Shown: piece by piece, positions 10,306 through 23,381 of the stretch
Layout: each line of letters begins with the position of its first letter
Position numbering within the stretch: the stretch's first letter is position 1
NCBI GenBank assembly: GCA_011316305.1
Contig: SAUG01000071.1
Coordinates: 248,001-312,000 of the forward strand
Direction of reading: 5' to 3'
Length of the DNA stretch: 64,000 bases
Origin: Rusavskia elegans
Taxonomy: Eukaryota; Ascomycota; Lecanoromycetes; Teloschistales; Teloschistaceae
Program-made: the position numbers and the translations under genes
Notes under the pieces: generated by a model
The model's database searches: none
The model's input: the letters and a program-made list of their open reading frames with translations, nothing else
What the model was told of the DNA's origin: nothing

Positions 10306-13300
10306 AATAGTTCATTTTGCTTTAGCTTATTTTGCTTTCTTTCCAGGACTAAGCTCCTTATAAAAATACTACACGCCTTGAAACGCGCAGTTAATACAAC
10401 GACCCCCGAGAGAAATATAGTCAAGCGCCTTTATCAATATAATATATTCAGTAAAATAGCTTTTGGATTTAGACCCTTTCTGAACGTAGAACTTGCAAGG
10501 GGTTATAATTTTGCTAATCAGATAAGCCGCGACAATTTCCAAGTAGTTAGTCTTAACGACTTTAATTTCCGTGAACGACCGACCGGGACGAAGACCTACT
10601 TCGGAACGGCCGTGTTCTTTAAAGCGGAGTAACTTCAGGTTATTCGTAACGAAGGTTTGCTGATAGAAGACCATTCTAATAACGTAAGCCTCGAGGGCTT
10701 TCTCGTCAATTGGTTTAGTACGCGAGTTGGGTGCCTTAGACAAAGTGACCTTATTAACCTCTTGCTGTCACGATTCCAGCTGCCGGAGGTTTTCCTAATC
10801 TGGATTATGGCGGTAAGCGTCTCTGGCAATCCGTAGCTTGCTTAATAGAGATTGGAACTCTTTATATTTCGGCTGGAAAATATTAGCTTATTTTCCAGAT
10901 CGCGGATATAGCCTCTCCTTACATCCGGTATAAGATAGGGCCGGTTGGTTATCGTATAGAGCGAATATAGCCCTTTTGGGTCAAATAGAGGCTCTGGCTT
11001 ATGGCATCTATATCCACTGGAAGATTGGTCAGTAAATTCCAAGCGCTGGAAAGACCTATAAATTCACGGGAAGAGAGTATAGATTTTCAAGCAATTAATA
11101 TAGTAAATCTCGGGAGTATCATCTTCTAAGGGATTATCAGACGGTGGTATTTCCAAACGTACAGCTTTTAGGCCTCGCTCCGCGGGGGGATCCGCGGCAG
11201 AGTCGGTACGGTAGCGGCGTCTATTTCTATTAACTTGCGTATTCAGCTGGATACTACCGGAACCCGAAAGATTAAAATTGCCAGGGTTTTATATACTGGT
11301 AGACTTTTCGACGCTAGCTTATAAGTTTATATTGGCGCTGCGACCTTGTAAACTAAATAATCTCCAAAAGGTTTAAAGAAGAGATAATTAGAAGGTATAC
11401 GAGCAGACCTTTTATATAGACCCGGGAAGAAGGAAGTATAGAAATAATAAAGATAACAGACAGCCGGGATTATTTTCCTTCTAAAGATATAATATTCGGC
11501 GGTAATAGCAGTATACGTTCTTTTAAATATTGGCAGGTAGACGACGAATAACAAACGGAGTACCTATTATTATTATTATTAAGATATTTACGCGTATAAA
11601 GGAGCAATAGAATTACGTATAATGGAGATAAAGCAGCTTGAGATTAAAAAATCTATATGAAAATACAAAGTATAGAATTACTAAAAACTATAAAAAGTTT
11701 TGAAAGGATTACGTCTCGCTTTCACTCATATTATAGCATCCGTAAAGATTTGATAAAAAACTGAAGATTATAATACAGGGTGGATGTAGACTTAATATAT
11801 ATATCAGTATATAGGAAGTTGGATTTCGAATAAAAAAACTACAAAATACAAAGAAACGACTTTCAATTGCTGTCTTGAATATATATTACATATACAGAAC
11901 GTACTTAGATACAAGTTCACGTCTCCTACTATAAATATCATCCCTTCAAGCTATATATGCTGTAGATCATTCAGCATCCTGCGATGCTCTAGATCCACGC
12001 AGTTTCCAGGCTACCACGTCCAACCAGTCAAAGGTCTCTTGTCCAGCTTGTACGAGCTTTTCGAGTATTCGGACTCCAGTCTTTACTTCGGGACTTTGTA
12101 GACGGTACGTCGTCTATAGCGCAGCTATACGTCGGATTTCCTCGAGACGATCAGACGTACTGATATCCGAATATTTATAGAAAAGGTATTTCCAAAACCT
12201 ATCGATAGTCCGGAATGGCCTGATATTATAAAAACGGCATTGCAAATTTGGTTGATATAGTCGCTCTACTAACGGAACCGTGTCGATAAAGTCGGCAGAA
12301 TTAACTATAACCTGATTTCTCTAGACTAATAGCAGACGCGATTCAAACGTAGGATAGAGATATAAGTAAACCTCTAGTGGACTTATAGCCAATCCGAGAT
12401 TAAGCTCTATTATTTAACGGAAGATATCGAGTTAGATTAAATATATCTCTGCGGTCTCCAAGGCAGTATACTGAAAACGTCAGTATACGTAGGAACTCCA
12501 GTAATATAGTTTACCTGCAGCAGATATAGTAGTTTATACCTGGAATATCTCCCAGGGATATCCAACCCAGTTTAGCGCGCGAGACGTATATTAGCCGCAC
12601 AGACCTTCCGGCTTTTCTTAGTCTCGATATCTTCAAAGGTTACATGGACCAAGCAGTATTCTTGGTCGTAAAGATAGATTGCTTCTATTAGCTTCCAAAG
12701 GCATTTTCCGATAAAATTGTCGAGGTATCCTAATAGCCGCGGCTATTGATCTCGAAACCATACTATATTCCGCGCGAGTATAGCGGTGAAATCTGAATAT
12801 TAGTATATTATTTCAGGGGAGTTACGCCCGGGAAGTTAGTACGAGCTAACGATCTTGCTAAACTCGGTATAGTCGAAAGACTACAAAGCTTTCGGGTATA
12901 ATATATATATTTCCCGATAGGAAAGACTGACGCCACCTACACGTGTAAGCAAGTATCGGAAAAGCCGTTCGAAATCTTATTTAGCAAGACCTGAGTACCA
13001 ATCAAGATCTAGAGGTTGCCAGAAAGCTTTTAGGAAATACTTTACCTCGTAAGCAGGTATAGGTGGAGCCAGGCGTGCCTGCGAGCCACGAAAAGACTGG
13101 AAAGTTCGTTTACGCTTTCTACCGGACCTGTTCTCGGCGGTAGTAGAGTCTTCAGCTTCCGATACAGCTGTTGATAGGCTCGATAAACGATCTACCGACA
13201 ATTCCAGCCACGAGTAATCAGAATAAAAACTACCTGAACTCCGATTACTTATCGTATTCGAACTATCGTCGTTTTAGAGGTAAGTAAACCGAGCGTAGGC

Positions 13301-14639
13301 TGGTAGGCTCGTTAAGCCATCTGCCGATAACACCCGCCAAGATTAACTATCAGCAGTCTTACCTAAGCTCTGGTTACTTGTAGTACTCGAGTCGTCGTCG
13401 CTTTGAAAATGGATGAAGTGACCGGCCTCTGGCCCTTTAGTACGAGCGATTGATATAGTCGTTCTTTCGAGTACGAAGCTTTTATTGGGTTTTATAGCGT
13501 ACGGTAAACGATTGATACTGGTTAGTACGATATAGTTTACGAATCGCGTGGTAGGTAAACTATATATTTTCAAAATATAGCGTTTGAGATTCCAGGTTCT
13601 AGAAAACGTATAACGACAGTTACTGTACTGGTATATTATAGAGTTAAACGGGAACAGGAAGAAATATTATACGTATTGTAGTAAATAGGGTTTTGAATAC
13701 GGCGGTAAAGGAGGAAAGTATCAGAAACTATTAACGAGCAGTTTTAACGAGATACCAGCAGTTGATATTTATACTAACAGCTCGCCCCTTTACTAAAGTT
13801 AACTTTATAGCTGTCTAGGATACCTGCTCTAACGCCGTCGATATCGGCGAATTAGAGCACGACGCTATAGACAGATCGTAAACCAAATAGTACTAATACG
13901 GGCGTAAGGTCAAAAGACAAAGAATTATCTCTAACAGGAATTACTGCTGAATAGAAATGGTCCGTCGCTATAAAATTTGTCCGGTAAGCTCATTAGATAC
14001 TATAAACAATTCAAGAAGGTAAACGTAATATTATCCGAGACAATTTCTTTCAAATAACTTCTAGAAATCAAGTTAAATTTCTGGTATATCCTGTAAATAA
14101 TATAGTCTCCGACGGGAAAGAATAATATCTCGGGATCGTATATGGTAAATAGAAAATAACAAAGCGTCAGGCCTACCAAAAGCCTATTAGGATATCTATC
14201 TATTTATATCTCCAATATACTTAAGCCATCCATTCCAGGAACCAGGTATACAATCGTATTTCACAATTTAAAAAGTAAAAACTACGTACCTTCCATCGGC
14301 CAGCTCTTCTGAATACTTCCAGAAATCTTCGTCTAGATCGCTACAATATTTGCAAGAGAAATGGCCGACCTCCAGTAAAACAATATTGACGAAGGCTCTG
14401 TATCATATATAGGAGATCCAATGAACTACGAATATAATAATAGCTATATTAATAAATTGCCTTCCACGCGTTTAGAGGACGGCGAGGTCAGTAGTTCTAG
14501 CGAGATTTTTTAAAAAGGTCAGAATATCTGAAACCATACTGGAAATAATAATATAATTGACGTAAATTATCTAACGCCGCCAGAGTCGTAAGAAAGTAAA
14601 TCGCAAAATATTTTTTTCAATCCTACCGAGCTTTCCGAT

Positions 14640-15900
14640 GTACTTCCAAGCGACGAAAGCTTAGAGGCTGGTCTCGATATTAATCAGGCAGAACGGGAAG
14701 AAGCACTAGCCGTCTTCGGACAAAAAGTACTAACAGTTTCCGGACAAAAAGTACTAGCAGTCTCCGGACAAAAAGCACCAGCAGTTTCCGGATAAGAAGT
14801 ACCAGCAGTTTCCGGATAAAAAATACCAGCAGCCTCCGGACAAGAAGTACTAGTAACCTCCGGATAAAAAGCACCAGCAGCCTCCGGACAAGAAGTACTA
14901 GCAGTCTCCGGATAAAAAGTACTATTAGTTTCCGGATAGAAAGTACCAGCAGTCTCCGGACAAAAAGTACTATCAGTTTCCGGACAGGAAGTACCAGCAG
15001 TCTCCGGATAGCAAGTCCTAACAGTCTCGAGACAAGAAACACTATTAAACCTAACGACGATACGGCCTCGTAATAATAATAATAATAACGATAATAACGA
15101 CGATAACGGTAATAACTCGATATTTCCGCCTATCCAGGTATCTTTATTTAGAGATAATCTAGATATAACGCAACGTAAATCGATTATACGATATTAACAG
15201 GCCAAGATCGATATCTTTCGCAATCGGTACGGCAACCTTAAAATTAACTTTCAGCGACTTACTAATAAAGTTAAAAAGATCAAAACAGAAAAGGAGTATA
15301 TTACCGCCAAGCTAGAGTACAAAGAGAAAAAATTACAGCGATCCCGTACTAAATAGCTGGCCCAAGTTAAATTTATATAAAGTAAAATAGCCGAGTTTTT
15401 AGCGCGGCTGGACGCTATAGTATAACGGCTGAAAGCTTGAAATATATCGTTATACGATTTCAGCTTGACGATTAATAGCAACGGTATATATACTATACTA
15501 CAATCTTCTTGTATTTAAAAAGATTTGTCTCCGGGTTCTTCGAAGTATAATATAGCTGGAGTCTTTAAACCGTATAGAATAGAGGTAGTACGTTGTAATT
15601 CGAGGGTGATAGAGTATACCTACCGTATTTTTAAAACGACAGGATAGGGGTACTAACAAATTAAAAGGAATAAAGAATAGTTAAACGATTCTAGATTTAA
15701 TAGTCAGTTATATACTTTAGTTTGAAAAGATCGAGATTCGTTATAGGACCTATAAAGTTTTAAAGGGAGATCTACTATAGCAGCTATTGCTATTTCTATT
15801 TTATTATCCAGTTCCACCTTTTTCTCTTTCTTTTTCTTTCTCTTCCTTTCTCTGCGTCTTTCATCTCTTTGTCCTCGTTATCTTTGAATGGTATAGAGGA
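14640..15900 (+). pseudogene. RIP-stopped reading frame containing the octapeptide repeat and a coiled-coil-like region
   Basis: The frame through the 24-bp repeats continues downstream with low-complexity Asn/Asp codons (15060-15118), then a charged, Lys/Glu-rich segment (about 15175-15420; KVKKIKTEKEYITAKLEYKE is typical) that looks like a coiled coil. It ends in a hydrophobic Phe/Ser/Leu-rich tail near 15800-15880. Interruptions are TAA/TAG codons explicable as CAA, CAG or TGG hit by RIP. I do not recognise the family; it could be a transposon accessory protein or a host gene caught in RIP. TGA is depleted everywhere in RIP DNA, so absence of TGA is not evidence for coding. Confidence 0.35.
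14700..15035 (+). repeat. 14 tandem 24-bp units encoding an 8-residue repeat, marked by RIP stops
   Basis: Fourteen head-to-tail units fit the pattern RAARYAYYARYAGYYTCCGGAYAR. Read in the frame ending each unit with CAA/CAG, they encode KVLAVSGQ-like octapeptides. In six of the fourteen units (4, 5, 7, 9, 10 and 13) that last codon has become TAA or TAG, exactly the C-to-T change RIP makes at CpA. CCA-to-CTA changes (Pro to Leu) occur at the third codon as well. The units therefore record which CpA sites were hit and which escaped. The long minus-strand open frame over the same bases (14680-15042) is a by-product of the 24-bp periodicity. Confidence 0.88.
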
Positions 15901-18900
15901 GGTGGGTAGAAGGGCAGGGCCGGCTGAGGCTGGTGGAGGGAGGAAAGAGATTGAGGAGCTGGGCTGGAAGAGGATAAAAGAAACGCGGTATCAAGGAGGC
16001 TAGGAATAGCAAGACGTGATTAAAGGAAACTAGATATAACGCTGGAGTATAAAGTAACTGGGTATAATACGCGTGCGTGATCGACTGTAGAGTACTCGGT
16101 ATTGGTAACGATTAGAATACAGCCGAAGGGCTGTCTATACCAAGCCTTAAACCTTACTGATTATTAAGCTGCGCTGATATTTTTAATAAGTCTTTGCAAA
16201 AGACTAGACAATTTTAACGGCTTCAGTATATTCTAATAAAAGAATTATTCTAAATATTTTGAATAACTAAGTATACGCAGTTTCCTACCTAGCTTTCCAG
16301 CTATTTACTATTATCTATTGACTTTCTATTATCGTCAACAGACTTTTTATTATCGCCGCTATTATCTATATACTCTGTATCCTCGCTGTCGTTATCTATT
16401 ATCTCGTCGTTATCGCTATACTGCAAAGTATTCTAATAGAAGCCTTCCTCGTCGTTATTTATATATCTCCCAGTCTTGCAACTAGCTCGTTGCAGAATTT
16501 TATTATCGGTTTCTATTATCTCCTGCTGCTTTCCTTTCGTATAGATAGCAATACCCGAAATGGGTATATAGTGGTACAGCTTATTAAAATTATTATCCTA
16601 AAGCTTCCTACTATTGATATTATTAAAGTCGTTAGGGCGGAGGACTTTATCTTTATTATCTGTATCTTTATTGATAGCGTTACCAGCTTCGCAGATAACT
16701 GCCTTTCTATCGTTCCTAGAATCTTTTTTCTCCTTCCCTTTTCTATTTATAGCGATACCGTCTTCCTGTTTTGGATTTTCCGAGGCAGTAGTTTCTATAG
16801 CTATAATATAGTACGTCAGTATATTAATATCTATTTTAGATTAAAAATCTACCATCCAGTATAGCTATAAAATCTCTAGCCGTCTTTTTCGTTTTATTAG
16901 ATATATTTTTACTAGACGCGCCGGAGCCGTAGAATATAAAATAGGATTTCATACGCTGAAGGACTATACTCTATTCGTTTGTAAAAGTATAATTATCGAT
17001 AGGCGACGGTAGTAGATATTCGAAGCGATTTAGGATATAATTTAGATATATATAATCCGCTTTAACGTCGCGTTAGTTTTCTTCGCTATTTTACTATAAG
17101 CCAAGGTATATAAATTCTACTAATAAAGACCTTTACTTTTCCTACTTTAAATAACGGAATTTACCTACTACTATTTAGGCTAGATACCAGATTTCTTTAT
17201 AATTTACCAGTTAGCAGAATTTATCTATAATCTCCTTCTCGTCTCCGGTCTGGAGAATATCGGGGTGCTTCTGAACTAGAGCTATAAAATCAGAGATCTC
17301 TATTTAATAGAAACCACTGTCTTAAATATTCTCGAACCCTAAATATCTCTCCAGTTTAAACTTATCGCGGAAGTACTGGATCTACTCTATAAAAACTATA
17401 AAGATAATAAAAATAGTGAAAATAACGGAATAATAACGAAGATAATAAAATAATAAAGATAATAGAGATAATAATAAAGCCTGATAATAGGCCGATAAGA
17501 GTATAGGTACGCTGGTTCGGTAGGAACAACGTTAAAAGTCTTTATCTATATCTATAGGCGGACAGTAGGCAGACGTAAATAGATAGATTAAAGCCTGCTA
17601 CGTATATTAGTAACGTTTTTATATAGGTTTCTATAAAGCTAGTGGCACCTGGGTTTTCCGCTTCTACCGCTTTTTTTGACAATTCTTTTTATCGTAAATT
17701 CAAATAAAAAATTCGTGGAATATATATTAGATACGTCTATAATAGCGGACAGGAAACTATTAATATCGATTATTCCAATACCTATTAAAGAGTATTCTAG
17801 AACGGAGTCAATATATTAGGGCGTGGACGAGTACGAAGGCCTTCTATTCCGTTAGTTTTTCTGGGAAATAAATCGAAAGTTTCTTGAACCGCCGGCTATA
17901 GTAGCGCTAGGTTTAATAGAGGTCTGCTGTCGGCGAGGTTTTAGCAAGGTTTATAACCGCTGTCTATCGATCGAAACGATACTAACTATACCTGGCTATT
18001 TAGCTCCTCTATTTTCTATTACTATTCGTTGCCAAAGACTGGGTTGAAAAGACCAGTACTAAAGATACGGCGGCGAGACTAATATAGGCGATTAAACGAA
18101 TACCGGAATTAATATATATTCCTTTCGATTGGACGCCGAAGGACGTAGCAATTTAGCAGGATATAACGTACGTTCGTAAGCGTTTAAAATACTATACTAT
18201 TTCTATAGTACTGATATTGCGAAAAGCGTTATTAGCAGCTGAACGTACGAGCTGGAGCTATTATAAACAGGGATACTATTATAGCTTTGGATTTTAAATA
18301 TAATACAGTCGAAAGGGTAAATTTTTTAACTTTCGTACGGTTCTCTAATAACTGATTATAGTTATAAATAGGAGTTTTTCCGTATAAACGAATACGTTAA
18401 TAAAGTCGCTGGTTATAAAGCGATACTGATAATTATATCTAAATCCTTTATCGGCTAGTATCGGCAGATTCGACCGCTCGCCGATAGTAGCTTTAAACTT
18501 ACTTCTGTATCTTTTACTTCGTATAAAATCGACGATACTGATCAGTTTACCGATAAGCTACAATATATATATCGTTCCTCGGAATCTAGATTTTTAGTAA
18601 AGTTTAGAAGTCTTTTAGAAAAGGTAGTAAAATTCTAAAAGCTTTTATAAAAGGTAAAGATAGTATAATATTATAATATAAAACGTCGTAGTTAATTAAA
18701 CGCGTTAGCTTTCTCTTACGGAAATATAACGCTCTTTTTTATATCTATAGTATCTTTTTCCGTAATTTATATAATATCCTTTTTTTATTTATATAGTATT
18801 TCCCCTTTTAGTTTAAATATTTTTAAATTATCTAGGCGGTAATAGTATCCCTTTAGTACTTTATAATCCGTCCGGGGTTTTATTATTACTATTGACCGTT

Positions 18901-21900
18901 TTTATCTATCCGTTAACTTTTCGCTTTATTATATTTTTATAGTAATAATAGTAGTTATAATAGTTAACTAACGACTCGCTAATTCGTATTTGCCGTTTTC
19001 TATAGAGAATATTTATAATAGTATTAATAATCTGATCGTTATTTATACGGTATTTATTTTAGATACTGTTATTAAATCCTATTTTCGCGTAGTAATTAAT
19101 AACTGCCGACAGAAGCTGGTTAGATAGGATAACGTATCGAGCGTATAGGAGATATATAGAGTAATAATTAAATATATCGCAAATTACTAATAACGGTTTT
19201 CGCGTAGCAAGGCGTTTTAGTATATATAGTACCGATTTATTCGTCGACGGACTGTAATTATACGTCTAGTAAAATCTTATAAAGCTGATCCGTACTAAAG
19301 AAATTCGTCGGTAGAGATATAGATCTCTATCTAGGAGCTGTTCCCTAAGTAAATTGATCGTAGCGGCTTTTATCCTTTTAATTTTAATCGTATTTAGTAG
19401 TATATATATAGTATATAGTATTCCGTCTTCCGAGATTATTAATTAAGCTATTACTCCTATATTAAATAGTATTAGATTTAAAGAAAATAGTATTGTCAGA
19501 AGAGTATCTATCCTTTTCGATAAAGTTCCTAAAAAATTTCCGCAGCCTAAAGCTTATAAATATTTCCCCGAAGTTTTAGATAATAATATAATCTAAAGCC
19601 TCGTCGGAAACTTTTCGAATTTTAGCTATCGGAAAAGTATTTTAGTTATAGAATATTATCCGGAATATCTATTTTCCGTTCGAAAAAGCCGGAAAAAGAG
19701 TCGAATATATATTCTTTTATAGGCTTTTAGTAGTAAGAAATAATCGTAATCGGCTCTCGAGCTCGGATAGAATTAAATCGAGACTATAATATATAGAGAA
19801 TCCGCTCGATATTTACGACTATATTAGAGGCTGAACCGCGGTCGAGGATATAACTACGAAGCTCGTCTAACCCGTCTACAGGCTACTATAGCTATTTACT
19901 AGTTCTATCCCGCTAGTACGATAAAGGAATAAGATTTCTAGAAAGAAAAAGCGCTTGGTCCCTGTACGCCGTATAGAGGAAATTCTATTAAGCCTTCTAT
20001 AAGAAAACGAGGCGCGAACTTTATTCGACGTAGATAGATCTTTACCTATATTATATATAATTCGATATATTCCCTTTTTTAAATTAAAATCGATAGTATA
20101 TTAATTTAGTTTTTATAAAAACTTCCGTTCTGTTCCGGAAATCTATAATTTTAAAGTCGCCGAAAAAAGAAAAAATATCGGTAAGTTTTACTCGAAAGTA
20201 TATAGAAAACTTTTAAAAGGCGATATATATTTACTCCATTATCTTTTAAACGTTCTATTTCGAAGGTTAATATAGTTCGAACGTAGCAGGTTCGAACCGT
20301 CTAAAGAGATAGGTTTTAAAAGGCGTTTCGGTATATTTATTTACTCCATAGCCTATATTAGAACTATATTAAAGTTCGTATATTCTATAGAGTTCTAATT
20401 ATTTTTTTCCCGCCTCGTTTACGAATTTATATATACTCTCGAGAAATTAATCCAGCTGCGCTAAAGGTATTATAAATAGCTCTATTTTATAAAGAAACGG
20501 AAGAAGAGAATATAGAATCTAGAGCGGACGAATAGAGTTAAATATACTACTTAGACAATATTTTTCCCCGAAGTATTAACGGATATAATACGTTGGTATT
20601 ATAGCGACGTAGTCTGGCTCTTTAAAGCTACTAACGATAACGGTCTATACGGTATCCTATTACTTTTTAGAAAGAGTAAATAACCAGATAATATTACCTT
20701 TCTGGATATAGATAGGATAGAAATATTTAACTTCGAGAGATACGACTACGAGATCGCTTTTATAATCCCGCCGAAAAGTAAATACCCGGTCGATAGACGT
20801 AAGGCCGGATACGGGACCTAGGCTAATATAGAGGCTATAGTTATTAATTCCCGATTTAAATCCTCGGATAAATCGTAGGTACGTTGTACGGTCGAAGATA
20901 TACGACTTTGCTAGGGCGGCGTATAGAGTTACTAAATAGTAGTAAAAGACAACGGCTAGGCTGGCGCCTATAGGAGTTTATACCGACGTTATTTATTAAT
21001 CGCTTGGTTTCTTAATTACTTATATATATTTAGAAAGATTTCGATAATTATACTAGAACGACGAGTATAAAAGATTTAATATATTACGTATTAAAATAGT
21101 AAATAAAAGGGTAGCTATATTAAAATTACTGTCTAGATTTTAAAATAAATTATATATTACCTAATATCTCGACTTTCGGTCGTATTTCTAACGTATTAGT
21201 AATACTTTTTTACTTCTACGAGGCTTCTTTTAAGCTACTAGGATATTACTATTATTATTAACTCGAGCTTGTTTATTCTTGCCGGCAGGAGCTTCCCGTA
21301 TACGGCCTTTCTATTTCGTATCCCGTACTATTTTATTAACTACCCCTCGAACGGTATTATTTAGAGTCCCTAGCGGAGACTTATCGCTACGTAACGCAGC
21401 TAGAGGAGCGTTTACGGGCCTAGTAGCCGTCTATTTCTATAGAATATTAATACTCTATATCTGTAGATAAAAGAAACGATATTTACCTAGATAGTAGTAG
21501 GAATTCGATAGAAGAGATAAAATATTAGGTCTTTTTTAATCCTGGCAGTCTTTCTATTATTTTAGAGAAATACCTATATTTTTTCGAGCTTCTGTAGTAT
21601 TCTAATTATTCGTTAATATAGTTCGCGAATCAAAAGCTTCCGCGAGAGGTTAGATTAATCTCTAATCTATAGCTGTTAGTATAGCAAGATCCGTTACGTA
21701 TTTCTCTACCGCAGGCAAAGTAGGTTTTTTAAACCAGCCGAGTAGATTTTAATTATCCTTATTATTTTCGTAATTTAGGATATTCCTGGTTTTATACTAC
21801 TTCTCCCGAACTTTATTCTACGACTATCGTTCTCTCCGTCCTTTTACTATACTATAGTCGTATAGCGCTGCGGTATAGAAATAGAACGTTTAGATAATAT

Positions 21901-22931
21901 AAGTTATTAGCTCTATAAATCAAAAGAGATATAGTAGAAAGAGAAAAAAGAACTATTTAACCAAAATAATATTACACGATATATTGTATCCTTAAATATA
22001 ATTAATAAAGGAGTAATATAATCAGCCTGTTAGTATTATTAAAGACTAATAGAAACTACTATTATCTAGCTATTAAAAGCGACTTTAGTTCTATAATATT
22101 CTTTAGAAGCCTTTTATCTTTAGTTAAATACAGGTATTTTATATTAACGGTTGGAGCTATTATATTATAAAGTTTTATAGATAAATAAAAACCTTCTGTT
22201 TAGCTAGTACGGGGTATTAGATACTCGTCGGCTTTTAATAGATTCTTATAATATACGATAAAATTGATTCTAAATACGGGAATATTTACTACGTAATTTA
22301 ACTACGTCTATATACCTTTTCTATTTAACGTATAATTATATACTTTACCGTAGGCTAGTATATCGATATTATATTATCTTTACTAGGCGCCGTATTATAG
22401 TTCTTTCCGGATAGATAACTTCTAATAGTAACCTCTTTATTTTTATCGTCTTTATTAAAAGATAGATCGATAATATATAATAGCTTCCAGTACTTATCTT
22501 TAACGTCCGCGAGTTATTACCGAGCTATTCCAATAGCGACTTCAAATTCTATAGACTAGAATAATTATTAGTAGTTAGAATTTCCTTCGAAAGTATTTTT
22601 AGTACCTTTTTTAGTATCTTTTCTTCGCGGGTATAATAGAAATAGTCGCGTAAAATTTACTTTTACGAACGTAGACCAGTATTTTACTAATAAGGCTCTG
22701 CTACCTACTTATTCCACCCTTCGATCTTACTAGTAATACTTGCTCGGCCTCTATCTTCGGTAGCCCGACGTCGAGCAAGCTCGGTATTTATTTATAGGTA
22801 GCTGTTTAGCGGGTATTAAATAGTATTATATACTAACGTTAAAGGCTCTGGATTATTTCTAGGAGGAACCGCGTAGAGGATATTCTGTTAGACGCTATAG
22901 GACCTTCTAAAATAACCGAGATTTACTATAA

Positions 22932-22946
22932 ATATCTAATAGTATA
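22932..22946 (+). repeat. Left target-site duplication of SINE (15 bp)
   Basis: ATATCTAATAGTATA immediately precedes the tRNA-like head and recurs exactly at 23367-23381. Confidence 0.85.
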
Positions 22947-23059
22947 GGCCTGGTGGCGCAGCGGCAACGCGGCGTGACCGGAAGGCCCAGCGGATCCAGC
23001 GCTCTTCGGAGTTAGCGGAATTAATCCGGCGGGTCGGGGGTTCGAATCCCTCGAAGGCC
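22947..23059 (+). ncRNA. tRNA-like head of the SINE
   Basis: The first 113 nt end in GGCC + A pairing with the starting GGCC, and contain a good D-arm/A box and a T-arm/B box. The acceptor pairs for 5 bp and the T stem can extend to 7 bp (still 12 bp together). I cannot form a conventional anticodon arm: instead there is room for a CCGGA/TCCGG helix enclosing a stable hairpin with a UUCG loop (near 23000-23018). No isotype can be assigned, so this is a tRNA derivative rather than a working tRNA gene. Confidence 0.7.
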
Positions 23060-23073
23060 AACCAAATACTTGA

Positions 23074-23079
23074 GTTTTT
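23074..23079 (+). terminator. T6 run, potential Pol III terminator inside the SINE
   Basis: Six consecutive T residues lie 15 bases after the tRNA-like head and would be a strong RNA polymerase III stop. Confidence 0.55.
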
Positions 23080-23366
23080 TCTATCGACTAAGTCGATTTT
23101 TACAGAGTTTAAAATACAGAAAAACTAGACAGTGGATCGTCTCGGCCTAGCCCGATCGATCGAAGGAAATTGAGTTAATTAAAGTTAAATAGATCACGGT
23201 TTCCCTCTGGGTTTTAGTCCAGATCTAGCTCTTTCCGGAGTCCTTAATTCGAGTTCTCGGTAAAATACTTAAGTACCAAATAATTACGTAATCTGATCGG
23301 TTTAGCGCCTCTAGCGTTAGAATCGTAAAAGACTAAAATCAAAAATCCGAATGTTTAATCGTATAT

Positions 23367-23381
23367 ATATCTAATAGTATA
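23367..23381 (+). repeat. Right target-site duplication of SINE (15 bp)
   Basis: Exact second copy of the 15-bp sequence at 22932-22946. Confidence 0.85.

Larger units (their letters stand above)
22947..23366 (+). mobile_element. tRNA-headed SINE (420 bp), not RIP-mutated
   Basis: A 420-bp insert is bracketed by a perfect 15-bp direct repeat. It opens with a tRNA-like region carrying an intact Pol III A box (TGGCGCAGCGG, 22954-22964) and B box (GGTTCGAATCC, 23039-23049). It then has a unique body of about 300 bp, ending in an AT-rich 3' tail. A tRNA-related head, internal Pol III promoter, short body and a TSD of about 15 bp are the defining features of a SINE mobilised by LINE machinery. 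Unlike its surroundings the element keeps many CpA and TpG dinucleotides, so it inserted after RIP of this locus or escaped it. A T6 run at 23074-23079 would be expected to stop Pol III inside the element. I cannot name the family. Confidence 0.82.

Noticed and set aside
10021..10632. 203-codon plus-strand open frame at the left edge of the AT-rich tract
   Set aside because: It overlaps a competing minus-strand frame (10369-10743), has no domain, and its first codons lie directly against the tRNA 5' end. It is more likely a chance survivor in lightly RIPed repeat DNA.
12977..13573. Minus-strand frames with natural-looking protein texture, considered as a giant-element (Starship) captain recombinase
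   Set aside because: I could not find the tyrosine-recombinase residues or confirm a DUF3435 match. The 37-kb size and cargo-like relics are suggestive only; no terminal structure was found.
14680..15042. 120-codon Leu/Arg/Val-rich minus-strand open frame
   Set aside because: It is the reverse complement of the 24-bp tandem repeat; the periodicity keeps the frame open without selection.
21279..21470. 63-codon open frame in the RIP core
   Set aside because: Only a locally GC-richer patch. No start context, splice signals or recognisable motif.
22947..23059. Functional tRNA gene (Trp-like D-arm) in the tract
   Set aside because: No canonical anticodon arm, two mismatches at the base of the acceptor, and a TSD-bounded 420-bp unit show it is a SINE head.
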